NCBI RefSeq assembly: GCF_004345855.1
Contig: NZ_SLXN01000016.1
Location: forward strand, 1 to 48,069
Direction: 5' to 3'
Origin: Sphingomonas sp. BK235
GTDB lineage: Bacteria; Pseudomonadota; Alphaproteobacteria; Sphingomonadales; Sphingomonadaceae
Length of the DNA stretch: 48,069 nucleotides
Of the stretch, positions 1-8,332 are shown piece by piece. Numbering within the stretch: position 1 is the stretch's first letter; each line of letters starts with the position of its first letter. Under the pieces are notes generated by a model. That model had not been told where the DNA came from. It did no database searches and worked only from the letters and a program-made list of their open reading frames with translations. The position numbers were made by a program, and so were the translations under genes.

Positions 1-76
1 GGATCCATCGCGCCGCGAGAGCCGCCCGCGTTGCTCTCGCGGCACCATGGATCCCGGCGCGAGGCCGGGATGACGG
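1..76. repeat. Dispersed palindromic repeat, cut by window edge
   Basis: The stretch holds GGATCCAT near its left end, a GCCGCGAGAG / CTCTCGCGGC inner pair, and ends CATGGATCCCGGCGCGAGG followed by CCGGGATGACGG. It is the right part of the same element seen complete at 21805-21913, 25073-25169 and 43697-43793. The left arm (GTCATCCCGG) would lie before the window start. Confidence 0.7.
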
Positions 77-151
77 TGATGAAGAGCAAGCCGCCACTTG
101 GGTTCAGATCCACGCGCCCGCAGGAGCACCGGCGTCGGGAAGAGCGGCACG

Positions 152-182
152 GTGGATCCCGGAACACGTCCGGGATGACGGA
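152..182. repeat. Half copy of the dispersed palindromic repeat
   Basis: GTGGATCCCGG and CCGGGATGACGG surround a short centre. This resembles the right half only of the repeat at 1-76. The rest of 77-290 shows no convincing gene or promoter. Confidence 0.55.
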
Positions 183-290
183 TCAACGGAGGCGGCGGTA
201 AAGGCGGCGGGAAGGCGGCGCGGACGGGCGCCCCAACCGGTGCCAGCGGTCGTCGCGCAGAACGCCGGCGACTTATGCCGGCGCCGCGCT

Positions 291-2741
291 ATGCTGCCGC
301 GGATGGACCCGGCCGCTCCCCCGCCAGCGCCGCGGCGCGCGCGCCCGAACCGTCGCGCGGTGATCGGCCAGCTCGCCGCCGCGCCGCTCGCCACCGCCCC
401 CAGCGACGCGCGCGCCGCGCCGCCGCCCGACCCGCACGCGTCACCCGGCGACGGCGACGCGCTCGCCTGGCTGCGCGCCTATGACCCGCGGTGGGACCGC
501 CCGAGCCGCGACGCGGGGGAATCGATGCCGTGCGGCGCGGGCGACATCGGGCTCAACGTCTGGGTGGAGGGCGACGACCTGCTCTTCTACGTCGCGCGCA
601 GCGGCGCCTTCGACGAGACCAACGCCTATCTCAAGCTCGGGCGCGTCCGGCTGCGGCTCGACCCCTCCCCTTTCGCCGGCGCGACCGACTTCCGCCAGCA
701 GCTGTCGCTCGAGACCGGCGAGCTGACGGTGCGCTGCGGCGGCGTCGGCGTGACGCTCTGGGTCGATGTCGCCGCGCCGGTGGTGCGCGTCGCGGTGGAC
801 AGCGCGCGCCCGGTCACGCTCACCGCCACCTTCGAGAGCTGGCGCACGCGCGACCGCGATTATACCCCGGCGGAGATGTCGATGCACCGCGCCTATGACG
901 GTGCGCCGGTGACGCCGCGGCAGCGCGCCGACGTCACGCGCTTCGCCGCGGGCGGCGTGCTGAGCCGCCACCATAATCAGGGTGACGACGCGTTCGACCT
1001 GCTGGTCCGCCAGCAGGGACTGGAGGCGGTGCGCGACCGATTGTGGAACCCGCTCGCGGGGCTGGGGTTCGGCGCGCTGCTGGTCGGCGACGCGCTGCGC
1101 GCCGCGGGGACGGTGACGGGACGCTATGCCAGCACCGACTTCACCGGCTGGCGGCTGGTCTCGCGCACGCCGCGGCGGCGCCACGCGCTGCGCCTGTGGT
1201 GCCATGTCGCGCAGGCGCGCGACGCGGCGGCGTGGACCGCGGGGCTGCGCGCGCTGGTGCGCGCCGATCCGGGCGCGGCGGCGTCGCGCGCGCGCAGCCG
1301 CGGCTGGTGGCGCGACTTCTGGGCGCGCAGCCATGTCGTGATCGCGCCCGGCGCGCCGCAGCCCGACCGGCAGGAATGGCGCATCGGGCGCAACTACCAG
1401 CTCTTCCGCCACCAGCTCGCCACCAACGCGCGCGGCGCCTGGCCGACCAAGTTCAACGGCGGCAATCTCACCGTCGATCCCGAGTTCACCGATCCCGCGC
1501 TGCGGCTGTCGCCCGACTATCGCGCCTGGGGCGGGGGCGAGTTCACCGCGCAGAACCAGCGGCTGGTCTATTGGCCGCTGCTCAAGAGCGGCGACGCCGC
1601 GCTGATGGCGCCGCAGCTCGATTTCTATCGCCGGCTGCGCCGCACCGCCGAGCTGCGCACGCGCACGTACTGGGAGCATGACGGCGCCTGCTTCGTCGAG
1701 CAGATCGAGAATTTCGGCCTGTGCTGCGGCCAGGAATGGGGCTGGCGCCGCGACTGGACCAAGGCGGCGGCGCGGCTGCCCGGGGTCGAGGACAGTCCCT
1801 ATGTCGATTATCTGTGGGACACGGTGCTCGAATTCTGCCTGATGATGCTCGAGGTCGGGCGCTTCACCGGCCAGTATCGCGCGGACGACCTGGGCTTCGT
1901 CGACAGCTGCCTGACCTTCTTCGACCAGCATTACCGCCGTGAGCATCGCCGCGTCACCGGGCGCGAGCTCGACGCCGCGGGCCGGCTGGTGCTATTCCCC
2001 GGCACCGCCTGCGAGACGTACAAGAACACGCTCAACTCCGCGGTGACGATCGCGGGGCTCAACGCGGTGCTGCGCGCGCTGCTGGCGCTGCCCGAGCGGC
2101 TGGTCGGCGCGGCGCTGCGCGCGCGCTACGCCGCGATGCTGGCGACCGTGCCGCCGCTGCCGACGCGCGAGCGCGACGGGCATCGCGTGCTCGCCCCGGC
2201 CGCGCTGTGGGACCGGATCCAGAACGTCGAGCTCCCGCAGCTCTATCCGGTCTTTCCCTACGGCCAATATGGCGTCGGGCGACCCGACCTCCAGCTCGCG
2301 GTCGACACCTGGCATCACGGCGTCGACACCGCGGCGCAGAAGGACGTGCGCAGCTGGCACCAGGACGCGATCTTCTGCGCGCGGCTCGGGCTGACCGAGG
2401 AGGCCGCGCGGCTGACCGCCCGCAAGCTCGACGACGCGCCGCGCCGCTATCCCAGCTTCTGGGGGCCGGGGCACGATTGGGTGCCCGACCATAATTGGGG
2501 CGGCGCGGGGATGATCGGGTTGCAGGAGATGCTGCTGCAGACGCCGGGCGAGGCGCTCCACCTCTTCCCCGCCTGGCCGCGCGCGTGGGACGTCGACTTC
2601 CGCCTCCACGCGCCGCGCGAGACGGTGGTGAGCGCGTCGCTGCGCGCGGGCGTGCTGACGCGGCTCGACGTGACGCCGCCCGCCGCGGCGGCGCGCGTGA
2701 TCCTGCCCGACTGGGTGCGGCGCGACGCGGCGACGCGCTAG
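291..2741 (+). CDS. Secreted glycoside-hydrolase-like protein (DUF5703/GH95-like)
   Basis: Predicted protein of about 816 residues. The start at 291 (or ATG at 303) is preferred over the GTG at 240 because it puts a twin-arginine-like stretch (NRRAVIGQ) followed by an Ala-rich segment near the N-terminus, as in a Tat or Sec signal peptide; no strong ribosome site is visible. An N-terminal beta-rich region (LPCGAGDIGLN-like: 'MPCGAGDIGLNVWVEGDD') is followed by an aromatic-rich helical region with 'WPTKFNGG', 'CCGQEWGWRRDWTKAA' and 'HNWGGAGMIGLQEM', the pattern of (alpha/alpha)6 glycosidases related to family GH95 and DUF5703 proteins. It probably hydrolyses a fucose- or galactose-type glycan outside the cytoplasm; substrate and catalytic residues cannot be fixed from sequence alone. 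It stands alone and is convergent with the acyltransferase gene. Confidence 0.75.
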   Translation: MLPRMDPAAPPPAPRRARPNRRAVIGQLAAAPLATAPSDARAAPPPDPHASPGDGDALAWLRAYDPRWDRPSRDAGESMPCGAGDIGLNVWVEGDDLLFYVARSGAFDETNAYLKLGRVRLRLDPSPFAGATDFRQQLSLETGELTVRCGGVGVTLWVDVAAPVVRVAVDSARPVTLTATFESWRTRDRDYTPAEMSMHRAYDGAPVTPRQRADVTRFAAGGVLSRHHNQGDDAFDLLVRQQGLEAVRDRLWNPLAGLGFGALLVGDALRAAGTVTGRYASTDFTGWRLVSRTPRRRHALRLWCHVAQARDAAAWTAGLRALVRADPGAAASRARSRGWWRDFWARSHVVIAPGAPQPDRQEWRIGRNYQLFRHQLATNARGAWPTKFNGGNLTVDPEFTDPALRLSPDYRAWGGGEFTAQNQRLVYWPLLKSGDAALMAPQLDFYRRLRRTAELRTRTYWEHDGACFVEQIENFGLCCGQEWGWRRDWTKAAARLPGVEDSPYVDYLWDTVLEFCLMMLEVGRFTGQYRADDLGFVDSCLTFFDQHYRREHRRVTGRELDAAGRLVLFPGTACETYKNTLNSAVTIAGLNAVLRALLALPERLVGAALRARYAAMLATVPPLPTRERDGHRVLAPAALWDRIQNVELPQLYPVFPYGQYGVGRPDLQLAVDTWHHGVDTAAQKDVRSWHQDAIFCARLGLTEEAARLTARKLDDAPRRYPSFWGPGHDWVPDHNWGGAGMIGLQEMLLQTPGEALHLFPAWPRAWDVDFRLHAPRETVVSASLRAGVLTRLDVTPPAAAARVILPDWVRRDAATR

Positions 2742-2802
2742 GATCCGATCCCGTGGCGCCGGAGCACAATGCCGGCGTCGCGGATCGGACGCGGGCGCGC
2801 GC

Positions 2803-3888
2803 TCAGATCCGCACCACCCAGTCGCGGCGGCGCAGCCACGCCATCGCATACCACAGCAGCAGCAGGTACAGCGCGATCGGCAGCAGCGCCGCGAGCGGGT
2901 CGCCGAATGCCGCGCGGGTGGCGCGGAACGGCACCAGCAGCAGGTCCCAGGTCACCACGGGCGCGGTGAGCTGGTGGAGGGTATAGGCCGCGATCGCGTT
3001 GGTGCCGAAATCGGTGAACGGCGTCGCCGCCCCGCGCGGCGGCGCGGGCGCGCCGTCCGCGGCGCGATCGACCGCGGCGTGGAGCAGCGCCAGCGCCAGC
3101 GCGACCAGCCCGCTCGTCACCAGCACGAACGGGCTCGACCAGATGTCCTTGACGATCGGGAACAGCCGGCCCCAGCCCGCGCCGACCGCCAGCATCGCCG
3201 CGCCCGCCACGGCGAGGTCGCGCGCGCCCGCGCCGCGGCGCAGCCGCTCGCCGATCGCCACGCCGATCAGCGCCTGCGCGATCGCGGGCAACGTACCGAG
3301 CAGCCCCTCGGGGTCATAGCCCTGCGGCCCCGCGACATAGCGGTGCGCGCCGAGCAGCAGCCGGTCGACCGAGGCGATGAAATTGTCGCCGCGCACCCAC
3401 AGATCGGTCGTGCCGCCGTCGAGCGGGGGCAGCGCGGCGAGCGGCCAGTAACCGAGCAGCAGCACCGCCGCGAGCGCCAGCCGCGCGCGCGGCCCCGCCG
3501 CCAGGTACAGCAGCGCCGCCGCGGCATAGACCAGGCCGATCCGCTGGAGCACCCCGAACAGCCGCCACGGCCCCGCCGCGAATTGCGCGAACACGTGGAG
3601 GTTGGAGAGCAGGAAGCCGAGCAGCACCAGCCGCGCCGCGCGCGCGAGGATGCGCCCGCGCGCGCCGGCGCTCACCTCGCGCCGCAGCGAGAAGGGGATC
3701 GCCACCCCCACCATCGTCAGGAAGCCGGGAAAGACCAGGTCCGCCAGCGTCAGCCCGTCCCAGTTGGCATGGAGCAGCAGCGGCGCCACCGCGGCGTGCG
3801 CGCCGTAATGGACCGCCGCGGCGGAATTGACCACGATCATCCCGATCACGGTCGCGCCGCGCAGGATGTCGAGGGAGAACAGGCGCAT
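2803..3888 (-). CDS. NagX/HGSNAT-like membrane acyltransferase (DUF5009 family)
   Basis: 361 residues with about ten hydrophobic segments. The N-terminus 'RLFSLDILRGATVIGMIVVN' is the hallmark of the heparan-alpha-glucosaminide N-acetyltransferase/NagX family, which carries acyl groups across the inner membrane onto amino sugars. The segment 'LADLVFPGFLTMVGVAIPFS' is also typical. A clear GGAGGAA site lies 7 bases before the ATG. It starts 19 bases after the stop of the histidine kinase gene on the same strand, so the two are probably co-transcribed, though a sensor kinase is an unusual partner. In related bacteria nagX sits with N-acetylglucosamine genes, which are absent here, so the physiological acceptor is unknown. 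Confidence 0.85.
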   Translation of the reverse strand: MRLFSLDILRGATVIGMIVVNSAAAVHYGAHAAVAPLLLHANWDGLTLADLVFPGFLTMVGVAIPFSLRREVSAGARGRILARAARLVLLGFLLSNLHVFAQFAAGPWRLFGVLQRIGLVYAAAALLYLAAGPRARLALAAVLLLGYWPLAALPPLDGGTTDLWVRGDNFIASVDRLLLGAHRYVAGPQGYDPEGLLGTLPAIAQALIGVAIGERLRRGAGARDLAVAGAAMLAVGAGWGRLFPIVKDIWSSPFVLVTSGLVALALALLHAAVDRAADGAPAPPRGAATPFTDFGTNAIAAYTLHQLTAPVVTWDLLLVPFRATRAAFGDPLAALLPIALYLLLLWYAMAWLRRRDWVVRI

Positions 3889-3907
3889 GGCGATCGTTCC
3901 TCCGGGC

Positions 3908-5926
3908 TCAGGGAATCATCGGGCGCGCGCGCCCGGCACCGGCCAGCGCGGCCGCGACCGCGGCGAGCAGGTCGGCGCGGCGGAACGGCTTGCGCAGCAC
4001 CGCCAGGTCGGCGGGCAGGTCGACGTCGTCGGGGGCGTGGCCGGTGACGAGCAGCAGCGCCACCCCGGGCCAGCGCGCGCGCGCGATGCGCACCAGCTCG
4101 GTGCCGGGGCGGTCGGGCATCAGCAGGTCGGTGACGACCAGCTCGATCGCGTCGTCGCCCTCGAGCACCGCCAGCGCCTCCGCGACCGAGCCGACCTCGG
4201 CGAGCGGATGGCCGTGCTCGGTCAGCGCCTCGGCGATCGCGGTGCGCACGCGCGCGTCATCGTCGACGAGCAGGATGCGCGCGCGCGCCGCGGGCGCCGC
4301 GGCGACCCCCGGTGCGGCGACGGGCGTGGCGGGGGGCGCGACGGGGGGCGCGGCGGGCGCGCGCGCGAGCGGCGGCGCGTCGGTGGCGGGGAGCAGGATC
4401 GTCGCGCGCGTGCCCGCGCCCGGCGCGCTGGCGAGCCGGAGCGCCCCGCCCGACTGCGCCGCGAAGCCGTGGACCATCGACAGCCCGAGCCCGGTGCCCT
4501 TGTCGACCGGCTTGGTGGTGAAGAACGGATCCACCGCCTGCGCCAGCGTCGCCGCGTCCATCCCCTGCCCGGTGTCGCTCACCGTCACCGCGACATAGCG
4601 GCCCGGCGCCAGCCCCGCGGCGTCACCCGGCGCGGCGGGCGCGACGCTGACGGTGACCGCCCCGCCCGCGGGCATCGCGTCGCGCGCGTTGATCAGCAGG
4701 TTGAGGATGGCGAGCTCGAGCTGCGCGGGATCTGCCACCGCGCCGCAGGGACGCGGCGTCACCGTGACCGTCAGCGCGATCGCGGGGGTGAGCGATTTCT
4801 CGATCAGGTCGGCCATGCCGTCGAGCAACGCGCCCAGCTCGACCGGCGCGGGCGAGAGCGGCTGCTGGCGCGAGAAGGACAGCAGCCGGCTGACCAGCAG
4901 CCGCGCGCGCTCGGCGCTGGCGAGCGCGGCGTCGACCAGCGCGGTGACGCGCGGGTCCGCGGCGCGGCGGCGGATGAGGTCGAGCCCGACCATGATCGGG
5001 GTCAGCAGATTGTTGACGTCGTGCGCCACCCCGCCGGTGAGCCGGCCGAGCGCTTCCATCCGCTGGCCGTGGCGCTGCGCCTCTTCCTGGCGGCGCAGCT
5101 GGCGCAGCTCGACCCACAGCATCCGCGCCAGCAGCGCCAGCAGCAGCAGGCAGAGCAGCGCCGCCGCCACCAGCAGCAGCACCGCGTTGCGCAGCGGCGC
5201 GGTGAAGGCCTGCGCGGGGGTGGTGATCTTGACCGACCAGCGCGCCGCCGCGACCGGCGCCCACACCTCGACCGGCGCCGGCCCCGCGCCGCGCGCGCGC
5301 GCCGGCGCGTGCGGCACCGTGGTGGCGGTGCCGGCGGCATCGATCACCGAGGCGGTCCAGCCCGCGGGCAGCGCCTCGGCGCGGAGCAGCTGCTCGAGAT
5401 GCGCCGCGGGGATCAGCGCGGAGACGACGAGCCGCGGCCCGCCGACCGCCTCGACCGGCGCGCGCACCGCGAACTGCCGCGCCCCGCCCGTGTCCGCCAC
5501 CACGACGCCGATCTGCGGCCGCCCGGTCGCCACCGCGCGCGCGAGGCTCGCGGGCTCCGCGACGCGGCCGCGCGGCGCCGGGCCGGGCGGCGCGGGCAGG
5601 TCGATCAGCCGCTCCCCCGCGGCGGTCGCGATCGAGATGCTGTGCCAGTCGGGCTGATAGCGGCGGATCCGCGCCGCCAGCGTGCGGAAGCGAGGTTCGT
5701 CGAGCCGCGCGCCGTCGAGCGCGGGCGACTGCGCCACCATCGCCACCGCCTCCAGGTTGCTGCGCAGCGTCATGTCCACCAGCGCGGCGAGGAATTTGGC
5801 GTGCGCGCGCGACTGCGCCTCGACCGCGCGGCGCTCGTTCTGGAGCGTCAGCGCGCCGAACGTGCCGCCGAGCGCGACGATCGGGATGGCCCCGGCGAGC
5901 ACCAGGAGAAGCAGCGAGCGTCGCAT
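3908..5926 (-). CDS. Membrane hybrid histidine kinase with C-terminal receiver
   Basis: 672 residues. A transmembrane helix at about 5-25 and another near 246-268 bracket a roughly 220-residue periplasmic sensor of unrecognised fold. The cytoplasmic part shows the H-box 'GGVAHDVNNLLTPI' (His near 302), N-box 'NLLINARDAMPAGG', G-boxes 'DTGQGMD' and 'GTGLGLSMVHGF', then a Pro/Ala linker and a receiver domain with 'ILLVDDDARVRTA', phospho-acceptor 'VVTDLLMPDRPG' (Asp near 600) and 'LRKPFRRADLL'. It therefore autophosphorylates and passes phosphate to its own receiver; no HPt or output regulator lies beside it. GGAGG lies about 9 bases before the ATG. The next gene downstream is the NagX-like acyltransferase. 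Confidence 0.93.
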   Translation of the reverse strand: MRRSLLLLVLAGAIPIVALGGTFGALTLQNERRAVEAQSRAHAKFLAALVDMTLRSNLEAVAMVAQSPALDGARLDEPRFRTLAARIRRYQPDWHSISIATAAGERLIDLPAPPGPAPRGRVAEPASLARAVATGRPQIGVVVADTGGARQFAVRAPVEAVGGPRLVVSALIPAAHLEQLLRAEALPAGWTASVIDAAGTATTVPHAPARARGAGPAPVEVWAPVAAARWSVKITTPAQAFTAPLRNAVLLLVAAALLCLLLLALLARMLWVELRQLRRQEEAQRHGQRMEALGRLTGGVAHDVNNLLTPIMVGLDLIRRRAADPRVTALVDAALASAERARLLVSRLLSFSRQQPLSPAPVELGALLDGMADLIEKSLTPAIALTVTVTPRPCGAVADPAQLELAILNLLINARDAMPAGGAVTVSVAPAAPGDAAGLAPGRYVAVTVSDTGQGMDAATLAQAVDPFFTTKPVDKGTGLGLSMVHGFAAQSGGALRLASAPGAGTRATILLPATDAPPLARAPAAPPVAPPATPVAAPGVAAAPAARARILLVDDDARVRTAIAEALTEHGHPLAEVGSVAEALAVLEGDDAIELVVTDLLMPDRPGTELVRIARARWPGVALLLVTGHAPDDVDLPADLAVLRKPFRRADLLAAVAAALAGAGRARPMIP

Positions 5927-6363
5927 CCGGGCCGCTCCTCCCTCATCCTGCCCTGCGGTGTCGCTGCTTCAAGCGCATAAGAGCTTGAATGTAAACGTAG
6001 GTCGCGTCGCACGCGCGGGAGCGGCGCCTGACGCCGCGCCGCGACCCGACCCCGTCCCGACTCAGCCGATCGCGCAACTGCCTGAACATGGGCGAGTCGC
6101 GTCCAGAACCCATAATGGTGATTTAGTTATACGACCGTCTTTTCAAGGGACTGAAGGGACAGTCTCAGTTGTTATCGACAAGTCTTCACTCCTCACTATT
6201 TGTTCTGTTGCAATTAACTCGCATAGTGAAGACGATCTTTTCTAAAAAATATCAAGCCCGATTCAATTATTTCCTTGTCTTCCGCGCGTTTTGCTCGGGC
6301 TTTAAACAAGTATATACGATCTACGATGCAATCGATTGCTCACCACGAACTTCGGAGAACCCC
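5927..6363 (+). promoter_or_regulatory. AT-rich leader and promoter region of the chemosensory operon
   Basis: This 437-base gap separates the divergent kinase and receptor genes. From about 6100 to 6360 it is strikingly AT-rich against the surrounding DNA. It holds two inverted repeats: GTCTTCACT (6182-6190) with AGTGAAGAC (6225-6233), overlapped by a competing pair CACTAT (6193-6198) with ATAGTG (6223-6228); and AAGCCCGA (6254-6261) with TCGGGCTT (6295-6302) followed by T residues. The second could act as a weak terminator or attenuator. No exact promoter boxes can be assigned. A ribosome site GGAGAA is at 6354-6359. Confidence 0.55.
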
Positions 6364-8304
6364 ATGGCCCTCGCCAAGAAGAGCAGTATCGCCGCCCGCG
6401 GCCCCTCCGCGCCGGAGGCGGGCGGCGCGCGCGGCGGCGCGCTGATGACCAACAGCGTCCGCCTCACCGCCGAGGCCGAGAAGCGCAAGGCGCGCACCTT
6501 CGCGCGCCAGCAGAAGGGGTCGGAGCGGCTCGCCTCTGCCACCGCCGAACTGTCGAGCGGGATCGCCGAGGCGTCGAGCGCGGCGGACGAGCTGCGCAAG
6601 GCCGCCGAGCAGATCAGCGTCGGCGCCGAACAGGCCTCGGCCGCGGCGCAGCAGACGATGCGCGCGATGACCAACGCGTCCGAGCTGCTGCGCGACGTGC
6701 GTCAGCGCGCCGACGGCTCGGCTGTGCTGACGCAGAATCTGTCCGACCTGATCGCGCAGACCACCGCCGAGGTCGGCGGCTCGATCGACGCGGTGGCGCG
6801 CGCGGCGGAGCGCCAGGCCGGCTCGGTCGCGCTGGTGGAGGAGCTCGACCGCCAGGCAATGGCGATCGGCGAAGTGGTCAAGGCGGTGGCGCATATCGCC
6901 GACCAGACCAACCTGCTCGCGCTCAACGCAGCGATCGAGGCGGCCCGCGCGGGCCAGCACGGCAAGGGCTTCGCGGTGGTCGCCGACGAGGTGCGCACGC
7001 TCGCCGAGACGAGCGAGAAGTCCGCGCGCGACATCCAGGAGCTGATCGCGCAGGTCCAGCAGGACGTCCGCGTCGTCGCGGAAGGGATCGGCACCTCGGC
7101 CAGCACCGCGCGCGACGAGGCCGCCAAGGGCGCGGCGGTGGTCGCCGGGCTGGAGCAGATCCGCGCCGACATGGCGACGATCATGACCGGCTGCACCGCG
7201 ATCGCGAGCGACGCCGAGGACGCGGTCCATGCCGCCGGCGAGGCGCTCAAGGGCGCCGAGCTGATCGCCGCCGCGGCCGAGCAACAGAGCGCAGCGTGCC
7301 AGGAGACCAGCCACACGATCGAGCAGCAGGCGCAGGCGCTGGCGCAGAGCGAGCAGGCCGCGCACGAGCTCGGCCAGCTCGCCGACGAGCTCAAGAACAG
7401 CAGCAACATCGCCAAGAGCGCGGAGGAGGTCGCCTCCGCGGCGGAGGAATTGTCGAGCGCGGTGGAGGAGATCAGCCGCGCCTCGACGCAGGTCGCCACC
7501 GCGCTGGAGCAGATCAGCCGCGGCGCGCAGCAGGCGGCCGCCGCGACCGAGCAATCCTCCGCCGCGATCGGCCGGCTATCGGGCAACGCGCAGACCGCGT
7601 CCGAACAGACCAGCCAGGGCGCCGAGCGCGGCGAACAGATCGCCGCGCTGCTGCGCGACAACAAGGCGCGGATCGACGCGATGATGCAGGGCGTCGCCGC
7701 CTCGGTCAGCGCGGGGCGCGACAGCCGCGACCAGATCGCCGCGCTGGAACAGGTCAGCCGCCGCATCGACAAGATCGTCGACGCGATCACCACCGTGTCG
7801 ATCCAGACCAACATGCTCGCGGTGAGCGGCTCGGTCGAGGCGGCGCGCGCGGGCGAGTTCGGCAAGGGCTTCGCGGTGGTGTCCACCGACATCCGCAACC
7901 TGGCGCGCGATTCGGCCGAGAATGCCGAGCGGATCAAGGACACGGTGAAGACGATCCAGGACACGATCGCGGTGGTCCGCACCGACCTGCGCGAGATCGC
8001 CGACACCGCCGCGAGCGAGGTCGACAAGGGCGTCGCCATCGCCGCGGGGCTCGACCGGATCGCGCTCGACGTCGGCGCGGTGGTGCGCGGCAACCACGAG
8101 ATCTCGGGCGCGACCGACCGGATCACGGCGGTGCTGGGCGAGAGCAACGTCGCGGTCGGGCAGATCGCCGCGGCGGCGCAGCAGGCGCTGCGCGCCGCGG
8201 GCGAGGCGAGCGACGCCGCGGCCGAGCAGTCGCGCGGTGCCGAGCAGCTCGCCGCCGCGATCGAGGAGATCGCCTCGCTCGCCGACGAGCTCCAGGCCGC
8301 CTGA
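6364..8304 (+). CDS. Soluble chemoreceptor with two tandem MCP signalling hairpins
   Basis: 646 residues, with no transmembrane segment and no ligand-binding domain. After a short N-terminal tail the whole protein is heptad-like helix. Two receptor tips are present: 'IADQTNLLALNAAIEAARAG' near residues 178-197, followed by 'GKGFAVVADEVRTLAE', and 'SIQTNMLAVSGSVEAARAGE' near 478-497, followed by 'GKGFAVVSTDIRNLAR'. Each is about 300 residues from the other, so the protein carries two complete MCP signalling modules in one chain. Tip 1 is canonical; tip 2 has diverged (AVSGSV for ALNAAI). The start at 6364 is chosen because GGAGAA precedes it by 4 bases; an upstream in-frame start at 6169 would run through the AT-rich leader. 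It is the first gene of a ten-gene operon and the probable input of the CheA below. Confidence 0.93.
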   Translation: MALAKKSSIAARGPSAPEAGGARGGALMTNSVRLTAEAEKRKARTFARQQKGSERLASATAELSSGIAEASSAADELRKAAEQISVGAEQASAAAQQTMRAMTNASELLRDVRQRADGSAVLTQNLSDLIAQTTAEVGGSIDAVARAAERQAGSVALVEELDRQAMAIGEVVKAVAHIADQTNLLALNAAIEAARAGQHGKGFAVVADEVRTLAETSEKSARDIQELIAQVQQDVRVVAEGIGTSASTARDEAAKGAAVVAGLEQIRADMATIMTGCTAIASDAEDAVHAAGEALKGAELIAAAAEQQSAACQETSHTIEQQAQALAQSEQAAHELGQLADELKNSSNIAKSAEEVASAAEELSSAVEEISRASTQVATALEQISRGAQQAAAATEQSSAAIGRLSGNAQTASEQTSQGAERGEQIAALLRDNKARIDAMMQGVAASVSAGRDSRDQIAALEQVSRRIDKIVDAITTVSIQTNMLAVSGSVEAARAGEFGKGFAVVSTDIRNLARDSAENAERIKDTVKTIQDTIAVVRTDLREIADTAASEVDKGVAIAAGLDRIALDVGAVVRGNHEISGATDRITAVLGESNVAVGQIAAAAQQALRAAGEASDAAAEQSRGAEQLAAAIEEIASLADELQAA

Positions 8305-8332
8305 CGCCCCCCTCCCGGTGAAGGACCATCGC

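Noticed and set aside
441..1946. Long open frame opposite the glycoside-hydrolase-like gene
   Set aside because: Arg/Ala/Gly-rich with no family features; an antisense shadow of a GC-rich gene.
3827..5980. 717-residue open frame opposite the kinase
   Set aside because: Rich in Arg, Gln and His with no motifs; the kinase on the other strand has all its boxes.
6169..6363. N-terminal extension of the receptor into the leader
   Set aside because: The extension lies in AT-rich leader sequence, has no ribosome site, and does not resemble receptor sequence.
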